From the NCBI GenBank assembly GCA_023053685.1, contig JALIGW010000029.1, positions 1,034,501 to 1,098,500 on the forward strand: DNA of 64,000 nucleotides, given 5' to 3'. Each line of letters begins with the position of its first letter. The first letter of the stretch is position 1. Made by a program: the position numbers and the translations under genes. Source of the DNA: Diadophis punctatus similis (taxonomy: Eukaryota; Chordata; Lepidosauria; Squamata; Dipsadidae). Of the stretch, positions 41,301 to 54,600 are shown piece by piece. Below the pieces are notes generated by a model. The model worked only from the letters and a program-made list of their open reading frames with translations, did not search any database and had not been told where the DNA came from.

Positions 41301-44300
41301 TCAACATAATGCAACCGGGGTTGGTTAGCACCTTGAAGGCCCTCCCCCTACCTTTTAAATTTTAATTATGTATACTATTTTTGTTTTAACATCCTATTGA
41401 AATGTAACATTTTTACATGTTTTTTATGTTTTTAATTATACACTGTACTGAGTCGGTGAGGTGGGTGGTGGTCTGTATTTGATATAAGTATAAATAAATG
41501 CATTTCTTGCAACAGACTCCATACTGCTACATTTTAACTAGCATTTGCAAGTCATAAGATCCCACATTTAATAAATATTCTATCTAGTTACACAGTCATC
41601 GACTTACTTAATATATTGCCATTTAGCTGTAATTTGCAAATTATTTATTCCACTTTCCTGCCAACATAGTTTCCTTATTATTTGATATATTAATTTTCAG
41701 ATCCATATTATTTGCTGCATCATACAATCGACTTACCATTCACTGCAAATCATTTGAGTTCTCAGCCAACCACATGGTATCATCTGCATCCAAAAATACA
41801 CATAGCTTCACATCCCCAACCAAGGCATCTCTAATGACATCCTAAGGCTAAGCATTTTTTAAACAACCATCCATAAATCCATTAAATAACCAAAGGTGAC
41901 AGTTTTACTTCCTGCTCAGTATTGATCTATTCACTAAATATTACGTTTATATGCTATATTTTCATTTACTACAGATAGCACCCCATCCTTAACTCCATAT
42001 TTGTACAGGCCATATTCCTGTTTATATACTTTATCATAGTCTTTCTCCAAATTGACAAATGTAGAATAAACTTCCTTCCACACATTCCTCTATTTATCTA
42101 TGATCTGCTGAACAACAAAAACAGAGTCTGCATATTTGTTGCCTGGTATAAAGCCTCATTCCACTTCCCAGATTTGCACATTGTCACCTCTTATACCTTT
42201 TCAAACACAATTTTACCAAACATTTTCCTAAGCATACTTCATAAACTAATACTCCTGTAATTTTTGTGTACATTCTTGCTTCTGGTCCTCAAACTCTGAG
42301 TTGTATCCCTTTGCGGGATTGCAGGCAAATTTGAGGAGGGTGACACTTGATCCAATTCTGTGTGGACATGGGTGGCCTTTGACAAAATGCTGGCGCTGGA
42401 CCAGATTGTATGCAGCATTCGGGAGCTGGGGTTCTCCTTCAGTGACTTTTGCGTTTGGCTTTTGTGATAGTCTCAACACAGTTATGAATATGCAGTTGTC
42501 TGAATACTTGCCAAGGTCACCTTTTGAGTTAGAAGGCAGTAAAGAGGTGGTGACAGTCACCATCTTGTCATCAGTTCCTTAATTCAAATATATGTTCCTG
42601 ATCCTATGTGGTTCCTTTGTAAATCTAGTGAAAGACTTGACTCCTTTAGAGCATTTAGAGCGGTCAGGGTGTCCACGCTAGATTCAAATCAACCTGATCT
42701 ACTTGGATCTGAATATTGCACACCTTTAATTATCACTGTTCACTGGAGTTTAACAAACAATTATCCCTAACCTATGAATCCCTATTTTTATATGCATCTC
42801 CTCAACATTAGGTGATATCAGTTCATGTCACCTGATATAATTTAGCTCCTTCATTCATATAATCTATGCCTTAACTTTCCTCCATATATATCCATCAGTT
42901 CCATTTAACACGATTCATATTGATTCATTCATATCTATTACATCCTTCTTATTTCTCTTATTTCACAGATATAGCAAATGTCTATTTTCCTTCCTTCTAG
43001 TTCATCAATTGAGTAATTAATTCTTTAACATTTACTCTAGCTTTCCAAGTTGGTCACAATCTTGCATATGCTATGCTTTTTCTCCTAATAGAAATGTACT
43101 ATTTTACCAGAATGCTATTCATCATATAAAAATTGTACTGGGGAATTCTGGGAGTTGAAATTCATGCATCTTCAAATTGGCAAGGTTGAAAAACACTGGT
43201 CTAGATTGTCAATATTAGCTGCACCTCAGTCATGTGCAGCATTCCCTGCTAATAGGAAGGAAAGTTCTAGTCAGCTTTATACATGGGGACTCCCAAACTC
43301 AAGCCAAACGCTATACAACAGAAAATAAAAACAGATGGGAGGGGGATGGAGGACTGATGAATGCTATTCTCTGATTGGTTAGTTGCTGGAAATATTGTCT
43401 GGTTAATGGTGTTTTGAAAATATCAAGAACTGGCCCCAATGAAAATGACCACAGGTAAGGTTCAAGCTACTTTTGAGGGATGAAGAATATGAAAGTGTCT
43501 TAAATTTATTTATGTATTCGCTCCTATTCATGTCATTCAAAATTCATTGTCTGAGTTTGTTACTGCTACAATTTGCTTCAGGATTAGATGAGGGATAGCT
43601 GGCAGGGTGACTGAACTTACAGCTCTGTTATCACCTGACTCTATGGTTCGCCTTCCAAATTTCTAAGGAAGAATGCTCTTAAAATAGCCCTGGAAATACT
43701 CCTTTCTTGCCAGCTTGCCAGTTATATTCTCCATACGATTTCCTCAGCAGTATTTTCCTACAGTCTCTCTGTATCTGTTACGTTGGTTGCCTGCTCCTAA
43801 AAATATTGGTGCCCAACTCCAACACATATTATAATCTCATTCTGTGTCTTTTCCCAGCCTTCACCTCTCCATCTTTCTTTCCTCTTTGCAGATAAGGATG
43901 TACACCGTTTGGTCTTCAACTCTGTCAATCATGCCCATGCTGGAGTGTATAAAAGTGTTATTGCCAACAAAGTGGGCAAAGCCACCTGCTATGCTCATCT
44001 CTATGTCACGGGTAAGGAAAGAAGTTGGGACGTGGGAAGAAGTTCCTATTCATTTTTGACAAGATTCTGCTTAAGCGTTCACGGTGTGTTAGGGTACACC
44101 AGTTTGGTTTTAAGGGTATGCCTGCGGGATGGAGGACATGAGGATAAAAAGGAGGATATGTTCTCCTTCTGGTCTGTAACCCTCGCAGAGATTATCCTCC
44201 TATAGCACATGAGATTCTGCCTAGCTCTCTATTTCTTGATTGGTATGTGTAGAAAATCACCTAATATACAGTACTTGGGAACAGTAAATAGTTGAAGTGA

Positions 44301-47099
44301 CTTAACAATAAAACAACAGAATTCTTGATATAGCTGATGAAAGGAAGGAAGACCAGAGATAATTCTGATTAGAAAGTAAAGCACTATTTTTCCCCTTTCC
44401 CTATTTATGTCTTTTACAGATGTGGTACCCACACCTCCTGATGGTCCACCCACCATAGCAGCTGTCACTGGCAGAGGTGTCACACTGAACTGGAATGCGC
44501 CAAAGTGGCTGGATTCAGCTATTGGTAGGCAAGGACAGGCAGGCAACAGGGATGCAAAGGGGAATTTTTACTCCCAGATTCTACTGTTCTAGAGTCTAGT
44601 GGATTTTCAAAGGCAGGCCATAACACATGCCGAGGAAACAGGTGGTTGTTCCTGGGCACTTGTGTGCACAATCTGCGGTGTTCTTTGTGACAAAGTCCCC
44701 TCTAATTGATAGCTGCCACTGAAGTTTCTATTGCATCCCACTCAACCTGGGTCCTGCTGATAAGGAAAGGGCATTACTCAGCAGCATAAAATTGGCAATT
44801 ATGTCCAAGTCAGCACTGAGTGGTTTTTGCTCTCCAAAATCATGCCTTCTGCAAGGTAAAATCTTGTTAATTAGACTATTAACAAGATTTTACCTTGCAG
44901 AAGGCATGATTTTGGAGAGCAAAAACCACCCAGTGCTGATATGACTTTGCTAAACATGAACCTTTCAAGAAATTTATGGGCAAGGGTGATCCAACAGATC
45001 CTGTGAACTTGGACTTACAAAAAGCATTTGATAAGGTTCATCACCAAGGGCTCCTTATCAGCTTCAGCACAGTCATGGCTTACAAGGACTGGTGGAGTCC
45101 TCCCAGGGTATTCTGCCTACCAGGTATTCATCTGGCTAGCGTCCTTAGTCTGGTCAGCTTCAGCTTTATCGCCTGGTTGGGGATAAAAAACAGCTTCTAA
45201 AGCACAGCTGATCATCAGAGAGAGAAGCAGTGAGAAAAGCAGGTGAAGTGTGGAAGATTGCTTCACTCACTAGCACCTCATTAGGGCTGAACAAAAGCTT
45301 TGAAAAAGCTACATTTGAAATATAAGACGCACCCAAATTTTCAGCCTCTTTTAGGGGGAGAAAATGATTTGAAATTAGAAGTGAGTAGCACAGCAGTCAG
45401 GTTTGCTAATTAAACAAAACCATTCAGCATAATGGTTCAGTTCAGCTGTTCAAATCTCACCGGCTCAAGGTTGACTCAGCCTTCCATCCTTCCGAGGTAG
45501 GTAAAACGAGGACCCAGATTGTTGGGGGCAATATAAATATACATTGCTTAATGGTGTAAACCACTTAGAGTGTGCTTGCACTTTGAGGCGGTATATAAAT
45601 GTCAATAATAAATAAATAAATAATAAAAATCAAAGCAGGATTGCAAACAATGTCTAAAGCAGTGGTGAAATCCAAATTTTTTTACTACTGGTTCTGTGGG
45701 CATGGCTTGGTGGGTGTGTCAGGGGAAGGATACTGCAAAATCTCCATTCCCACCCCACTCGGGGGCCAGCCAGAGGTGGTATTTGCCAGTTCTCAGAACT
45801 ACTCAAAATTTCCGCTACCTGTTCTCCGAACTACTTAAAATTTCCGCTACCGGTTCTCCAGTGCCTGTCAGAACCTGCTGGATTTCACCCCTGGTCTGAA
45901 GGATTTTTCTAAACTTGAGAAATGCCCATCAAAATAACAAAAACAGTTCAATGTAAAGAAGTGCCAAGGAATAGATACTGATGGGAAGAAAGAAAAAAAT
46001 CTAATTTCCTGGATATATTAATGGGATGTGAACCATTTCTGATTGGTCAGGAAAAGGATTCTGGGAATCTGAGCAGAAAATGTCTGCCTTGTGTAAGGAT
46101 GCTTTAAGAAAAGAAGAAACTCCCTGCTTAGAATGAATAAGAGGAATGCATATAAGGCAGCCAAGAGAACATTGCTCTTCTTTAAGGTATAGCAGCACTG
46201 CATTCAATGAACTTCCTGTCACCTTACTTAACCGGAAAAGTACAAAAAGAAACAACACAGAGAATGATTAATGGCTAGAACCCAGAACTAGCTACCGGTA
46301 TTTCCCCACCAGCAACACCAACTGACTACAGAGAAATGAGAACGACCACAGACCAGCCCCCTAATCTGATCCAAAAATATACCATGATTTTATGTTTGTT
46401 CATCACCTACAAACACTGATTTGAGATAGGCAGCAAGGCTATCCAGCAGGGCGAAGGGACCCAGCAGGGCTAAGAACTATGCACCACCCCCATCCCCAAT
46501 TCCCCAAAGTCATCCACACAGTCATCCTATCACAGTGTACTATATGACCTGCCTTGAGCCCTGATTGAAAACGAGCCAGGAAATCCTCCTCCTCTGGAGT
46601 GAGTGCCTACCTCTCAACAACCTTCTCTAAAAAGGGAAGGTTGGAAACTGTATGAAAGTTACCCCATGCAGTACAGTTGAGTTAAAGGAAGATCTCTAGA
46701 GAAGGGGGAGGACCACTGCTTTCTTCAGGAAGAACCACTCCCTCTTCCAAAGAGGCATTAACCACTACTTGCATCCAACCACATGCCATGTCTCAGGAGG
46801 CCTTGACCAGTCGAGATGGCATGGGTCCAGAGCACAGGTGGTCAAACGCGCTGTCTGTGGACCCTACTCACTTCCTCAGGACAAACCAAGATAACCAAGC
46901 AAAGATATACCTCAGTTACTTCCATAAGATCCATGCAGCTGAAGTCCCTCTCAGAGGTCAGATGTTGAAAGGGAGACGTGATAGAAATATTTAAAAAAAA
47001 ACATGAAAAAGCATGAAAAGTATGGATAGTTTTGCCCCTCTTTCACAATGATAGAAGTGAGAATCTCCCATTAAAACTGAATGTTTTAATGTTTCATAA

Positions 47100-47167
<68 letters not shown>

Positions 47168-50100
47168 GTTTCAGGACCAACAATTCTTATTATACACAAT
47201 GCATAGCTGAACTGGAATTCACTGCCATTAGCCAGTTTTAAAAGGGAACTGGACAAATTCTTTGTGGATTGGACTATCGGTGGTACCTTAGTTTTCTGCA
47301 TTAGACAGCAATTGGACTAATCCGGGAGGCCTTCCTTACCTTGTTATGAATTTTGTGGCCTGTATTAAGTGGTATAAATTACATTCATCAGCAATATTTA
47401 TACTATTTCATACTTTTTTGGGCAATTGTCCATTATTTATTTATGTTCTGCTTTTTTCTTCTCTTTTTATTGTTATATTTTAAAGATTATTTAAATGAAA
47501 GATATATAGTAGAATGGACTAGAGATGATACATGTTAGAAGGAAAGAAAAAAATTTTTTTTGACTACTCTTAAAAGGTTTTGAGATCTAGAATAATTGTG
47601 AAATTAATAATTTGATATGCTGGAATGTTAGTTTATTAATGATATATGTCTAAATTTTTAGATTATGCTTTAAAGGTTTTGAGTAACAAGGAGTTAAAGA
47701 ACTAGAGAAATTCTGAAATTAATAATCTGTTAGTATATTTTAATTTTATGTTTATTGAATATTATACCCTGTGCTTTTTCTGGGAAGTCGGGGGGTGGGG
47801 GGTGGGGGGGGTGAAAGGGGGGAGGGTAAGGGGGGGAGGGAGGGGGCTGGGGGGAAGGGGGGGAGAAAAGAGAAAAATGTTTGTACTTTGTACTAATAAA
47901 ACTTTTTGAATTAAAAAAAGCAGAAGAGAAATGCTTTATACAGAATATGCATTGTATAGTTTCTCTCATGGACTGCCATATTGCAGACTGTGGCAGGTTC
48001 CTACTCATGAAATGTTAATCTGTCTTGTGTGTTCCTGTGATCTAGCCCAGAATGCTCTCACTTATGAGTCACAGCTCACTGGCACTTTCCTTCCTCTATT
48101 CTTAGACCCTGCCTCTGTCACCTATATTCTCCAGCAGCAGATCCTGGGGTCCAGCCACTGGACTGTTGTTACTACAGGCTTGCATCAAACCAGCCATACC
48201 ATTCTGGCTCTAAAGAAAAACATTTACTATATGTTCCGTGTACTCACAGCAACGTCTAAGGCTAATAGCAAGCCTTCTCCACCCACAGAACCAGTGCAGC
48301 TCCTTGATCATGGTAAGGCACCCAAAGAATAAAGGGCAAGGAAATAGCTATTTTTCATTACAGAGTAAAATCCTACTAAAAGTACTCCCACCTTCTCATA
48401 GGAGCAAAGACAGCTGAGCTAACAAAATGCAATGAACAAAAACCAAGCACCCTCAACCACCTCTATTCTTACCCCTAATCCTTTTCTCAAATCCTCACCC
48501 TTTCCCCAGCAGTGCGGCCTTTAAAAACTCCACACAGAGGCAGGAATCAGCCCAAGTTCAAAAAGAAAACCAAAGAGAACAATCCAGTGATACATGGTCC
48601 ATGCTGAAGTAACAGGGGATCTCAAGATTTAAAAAAAATGGGATTGCTTGGCAAAAGGAAATTGTTCCTTTTCTGCCCCAGAGTGAGTCTGTGGGAAGAG
48701 AGCCAAAATGGTGGGGGAGAGGAAGGAGAAGGGGGAGAGGTGGTTAAGAATGGAATTGGGAGGAGGAAGAGGTGTAATCTCATCTGTTGGCAGAATTATA
48801 ACTGAGGGTAAATTATGTATTGATGGCTAGGAGAAAAATTTGAACTCGGGAATCCGCTCCTTGTTTGACACTAATGATTACCCAAAAAAGTCTCTTTAGA
48901 ATCAGGAGGATCAAAGGCATTTATAACAATTGAAGAAAAATGTATGTTCCTACTTCTTCATTTTTTTCTTAGACCATGGTTGTTCCAGTTCAAAAGAATT
49001 CACAGTTACCTCAGGATTTCATACAAAAGGCTGTCAACGCCTTCTTCAGAGAAACTTGCTCGTTGTTCTTTTGTTGAAATATAAAGCTAATGACAGCACT
49101 CAGATTTTTTGAGAACACTTGCCACTCCAAGAGCCTTAGTTTTATAGGAAAAATTATTAGTCACTGGAGGCTCTAAATCTGTAACCACCATAAGCAATAA
49201 AATAATTTATGTCTAGCTTGCTTTGGGGTTGATCCAATTGTCTGTTTCAAGATAGAAAGTTTTCTTTCCTAGCCAGGAAGGTGGATGTTAATTATTTCTA
49301 TTTGTGGAATTTATTGCTATTGATAGCTGAATATTAAATTATCAAGAGGAGTGGTCAGCATTACAAGCAGGAGCTTTTTAGTAGTAGCCCATTGTTTCTA
49401 GAATTCTGTCACAAATATGTATAACATTTTCAAACAGACCTTTTAAAACGTTTTCCTAAAACCAGAGATTCCAAGTGGTACTCTTCAAATGTGTTGGACT
49501 ACACCTCCCAGAATTCCTAGCAACTGTCCCCAACACATTGGAATGTGTCCCCAACACATCTGGAATGTGTCCTATTGGGAAAAGTTGTGAAGAACATTTT
49601 TCATACAATGCAAGTTTTATATAAGAATTGTAAGAAGTCTCCCCATTGCAGCATTTGGTTGAGATGCTATCTAAGAATACCTTTGGTACAATCTGATTTA
49701 AGAAAGATGATTCAGGCCCAGTAGCTAAGAAAAAGGAAATATACCGTATTTTTGGAGTATAAGACGCACCTAGATTTTAGAGGAGGAAAACAAGGAAAAA
49801 AGTATTCTGAACCAAATGGTGTAGTAATATATTATTTAATAAAATACCAGTATAGCAGAATACTTTTTACAACCATGTATACTTTTTACAGCCATGTACA
49901 CTTTTTACAACCATGTACACTTTTTACAAACTTCAAACTTGACAGCTTTAAGACTAGTGGACTTCAACTCCCAGAATTCCTCCTCCAGTCATGCTAGCTC
50001 AGGAATGGGAGTTGAAGTCCACAAGTCTTATAATTGCCAAGTTTGAAGACCCTTGCACCCCTAACCCCTAACCCAGGGGTCTTCAAATTTGACAGCTTTA

Positions 50101-51624
50101 AGACTAGTGGACTTCAACTCCCAGAATTCCTCCACCAGTCATGCTAGCTCAGGAATGGGAGTTGAAGTCCACAAGTCTTAAACTTGCCAAGTTTGAAGAC
50201 CCTTGCACCCCTAACCCCTAACCCAGGGGTCTTCAAATTTGACAGCTTTAAGACTAGTGGACTTCAACTCCCAGAATTTCTCCTCCAGTCATGCTAGATG
50301 GGGTAATTAGAAGGCAAAAACACCCTCGTTTTTGCGAAAAATGGTCCGTTTTTTGCTTGTTTTTTTTTACAAAAACGAGACATGCAGAGGGTTTGGAAAG
50401 CCTGCAGAGCACTCCTAAGGGGTGGGGGAAGGCAAAAACGCCCCCATTTTTGCTAAAAACAGCCCGTTTTTCACAAAAATGGGATGCGGGGCGGGGCTTC
50501 GGGAGGCCAAAAATGGCTGTATTCGGTGTATAAGACGCACAAACATTTCCACCTTCTTTTGGGGGGGCAAAAAGGTGCGTCTTATACTCCGAAAAATACT
50601 GTAGGTAGTCCTTGACTTAGTTCATTTAGTGACTGTTCAAAGTTACAACAGCACTGAAAAAAAATGACTTTATGAACAGTTTTCACACTTACGACCAGTG
50701 CAGCATCCCCATGGTCACATGTTCAAAATTCAGATGCTTGGCAACTGGTTCATATTTACGACGATTGCAGAGTTCCCGGGTCATGTGATCTGATTTTGTA
50801 ACCTTCTGACAAGCAAAGTTAAAGGGGAAGGCAGATTCACTTAACAACCGAGTTACTAATTTACCAACTGCAGTGATTCACTTATTAACCGAGGCAAGAA
50901 AGGTTGTAAAATGGGGCAAACTCACATAACAAATGTCTCACTTAATAACATAAATTTTGGGCTCAATTGTGGTCGTAAGTCAAGGACTACCTGTATATGG
51001 AAGTGGTATCCAGGATGAACTTCATTTCATACACAGTTCAAGGAAATTTAGCCCAGCAAATTGAGAAACATGAAATCTCTCCCTGCAGTGATTGTGTAGA
51101 ATTTCTTGGATCTGTGCTGGGGCTCTAATGTGATGGGTTGTGTTTCCAGGTCCATACGTGGCAGAGGCCCCTATAATCTTGGACAAGCCAGATGTGGTGT
51201 ATGCAGTAGAGGCACAGTCGGCTTCCATCACTATAACTCTCAACCACGTTGAGGCCTCTGTCACCTGGAGGAGGTAGGTCATCCACCCAATGTATTTTAA
51301 GTCTACTTCACACTTGCCCTGGTGAGGTGTGCAGGATGCTCAGAAGCTGCTAGAGATGACAGAGCAACTGTTAAGCATCTTTGCAAAAGAGAGACAAAGA
51401 TCCAGGGAAAGATGGTGCAATAGTAAGGGTGCTTTTTAGGGTCTTAAAATATAGAAGAATCGTGAATTGTGTTCTTCCCGCTGAGCTTTCGTACATACAA
51501 AGCTTCAAGCCTTTTCCATATTGATGTTTGCCTCCTTACTATAATTATCAACTTGAGGTTGCGGTACAATGCTTAGCAATTGTCGTCCCCCCCCCCTTGT
51601 CTTCCCCTTCACCTAGTAGCCAGC

Positions 51625-51688
<64 letters not shown>

Positions 51689-54600
51689 TATTTATTTATT
51701 TATTTATTTTTCATTCATTCATTCATTCATTCATTCATTCATTCATTCATTTATCGTTCTTATAGGCCGCCCAACTCCCGCGGGACTCTGGGCGGCGTAC
51801 ACTTTATTTAGCCAATCAAAGGTGGAGTGTCAAAAAGTGGAACTAATTACATCCCACGTCTGTTTTTACACTTTCATTAGCTTTTTATGGGAAGGAAGTG
51901 GGAAAAGCCCACCACTGTCACTACTCCTCTGTTTGGCACAGAAGTGAGGTTTCACATTTCCGCAGTCAAGGTACCGTGAGTCCCTGGCTTCTGGACAGAG
52001 AGTAGAATCCCAAGGAGAGGAGACAGAATAAGGCAAGATTTTTCTGCCAGTTGATAGCAACTCCACCCTACAGCTCCAGAGAAGTGCTGTGAAGCTATTG
52101 GGCAGTGTTTCTCCAGGAGCATGGACCAAGTTAGTTGTGGAATTAATTAGATGGGCTTTCCAAGATGATTGGAAGCCTTGCATGTTTTGGGACATGTGAA
52201 AGGAGAAGTTAACAAATAGGTTCCAGAGCCTAAAGTCAAGTGATGATATTTGTTGACAAGGCACATTGGTGGAAGCCTGCTGCTTATGGAAGAGGCTCAA
52301 CCACAGGATGCATATTGAACACAGTTGCTTTCTATCAAAAACTCTTCTTCCTTCCTCCTCCCAGGGCTGGCATGGTGCTCAAGGATGGTGATCCCAACTG
52401 TGAGATGAGCATGCCTGATGATGATCAGCACACCTTGCGATTCCTCCGGGTGGGAAGGGGGGATGTGGGGGAAATAACCTGCGAGGTGAGCAACCAGCAT
52501 GGATATGATCATGGCTTCATCAGCATGGAACTGGCAGGTATGGGAGATCATCCCACTTCACTCCATCTGAAGACTGTCCCGTGTCCTTTTTTAATCAAGT
52601 TATTAGGAGATGGCTGCTTTTCAAAATATTGTGTAATGCATAAGTAGGGTTATGGCATGCACACCCTACAAATTCACGTCACAAGTACAGAGTCACCAAC
52701 TATGAGAGGTTCCTGATCCTGTTGGTTAATAAAGCCCTGAACTTTCACACATTGCAGGACAATACTCCCCATGGAAAGGAGTGAGAACTTTTCTGACAAA
52801 CTTCTCCTTGCTCCAACTGAGTATGTGTTTTCTGTTTCCAGAGGCACCACGTTTTGAATCAATCATGGAAGATATTGAAGTTGGAATAGGTGAAACACCA
52901 CAGTTTGCAGTGGTAGTAGAAGGCAAACCACTTCCAGATATTATGTGGTACAAGGTGAATATATGTCCAGTTTTGAGAAGATTTTTGAGTTAAGAATACC
53001 TGCAGAATGTTCTCAGATTTTAAGAGGTTCTTGATGATGCCTCTCAATGTTAATTAGCAGGGCCTATTTCCTTCTCAGATGATCTTATATGCATTCATCT
53101 TAGTTCATTCCAGATTTTTTGGGGGGATTGGCATAGTTTTTATGTTAACAGCCAGGCTGAGCTATTTCATCACCTGTCCTATCAAAATACCAATTCAGAG
53201 GAAGTGTTATTTGGCTGGCTTCTAATGTCCTCCTCTGAAATAATGAAACACTAACCAAATGATCCTGGTCTTATAGAGGAAGAAATAATGAGTAAAAGAT
53301 GAGAAAGCCTTTAGACAGTGGGATTCAAGGAACCCTTTTCCTGCATCTCCCTTAAGAACAGCAGATGTGTGAGAGCAAAGCAAAACAATGTAAGAGTTTG
53401 GTCTTCCAGACCAGGGGTCTCCAACCTTGGCAACTTTAAGCCTGGAGGACTTCAACTCCCAGAATTCCGCAGCCACCTGGCTGGGGAATTCTGGGAGTTG
53501 AAGTCCGCCAGGCTTGAAGTTGCCAAGGTTGGGGACCTCTGTTCCAGACTGTTTTTTTTTACAAGTCCTTTGTCTCCCAAATCTATCTCCATTAGAATCA
53601 GGTACTCCTGACTGAAAGTAACCACTTGAGCTTCGTATATGAGGAAAGTGAATGCTCTTTAGTTGTGCTGAACACAACAGAACAGGACAGTGGAGTCTAC
53701 ACATGTACTGCACGCAACCTGGCTGGAGAAGTGTCTTGCAAGGCTGAACTTGTGGTTCATGCAGGTATGTGATACTAGTAGGGATGAGCATCCAGATGTT
53801 AGCTTGTTGGAAGCCCTGGAGACCAAGAATAGGCAAAATTGTTTCCCAGTTGTTCCTGGACCATGGTAGCAGGGGTGACATTCAGCAGGTTCGGACAGGT
53901 TCTATAGAACCAGTGGCGGCGATTATGTGCAGTTCGAAGAACCGGTAAATTGCACCACTGACTGGCCCCACACCGCTCCGCCCCTCCCCTCCCACTTCTT
54001 CTCTGACTCATACACACAGAGCAAACATGAGAAGGAGGTGAGAAGCAGCCAGGTTAAACGCTAGAAGACTTGGCCGAACTTTTCGGTCGGTTCTGTGGAC
54101 GTGGCTTGGTGGGCACAGCTTGGCTTGGCCATGCCCACCAAGCCACACCCACAAAACCGGTAGGGGAAAAATTTGAATGTCACCCCTGCATGGTAGATAT
54201 CAGGAAAGTCTAAGCTTTTTGCTGCTCTAATCAGATCTAGTGATTTTGAGGTCAGTTATTGAAACTAGATGCTCAAGACTAGAATTTGGAAGGCAAAAGT
54301 TCCAATTATTTTTATTAAGGGCAGAAGATTAGGTTAATTGTGGAAACACCTAATATCTTAGTTTTACCTGCAGAGTGACTGATGACAGCTCTCTTGCATA
54401 TCTCTCCTTTACCACTTTGATTGTCTTATTGATTTTCAGCCATACCAGATTCGGATGCTGCACGAGCAGAAGAAGAATCACACATAGCCCGCCGTCTTGC
54501 TGACTATTATGATGTCCATGAGGAGATCAGCAGGTGAGAGAAAGAGGGAAAGAAAATGTGGAAGATAAGACAGGCAGCAACTGTGACTAGTTGGATTGGG

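Noticed and set aside
50057..50077. Interstitial telomere repeat (CCCCTAACCCCTAACCC)
   Set aside because: The period is seven bases, not six, it has only two units, and it recurs as part of the 150-bp tandem unit.
49941..50285. CRISPR array
   Set aside because: Vertebrate DNA; the spaced repeats are tandem MITE units with no variable spacers.
53222..53881. 219-residue minus-strand frame
   Set aside because: It runs antisense through SPEG exon 19 and a palindromic MITE; no independent signal.
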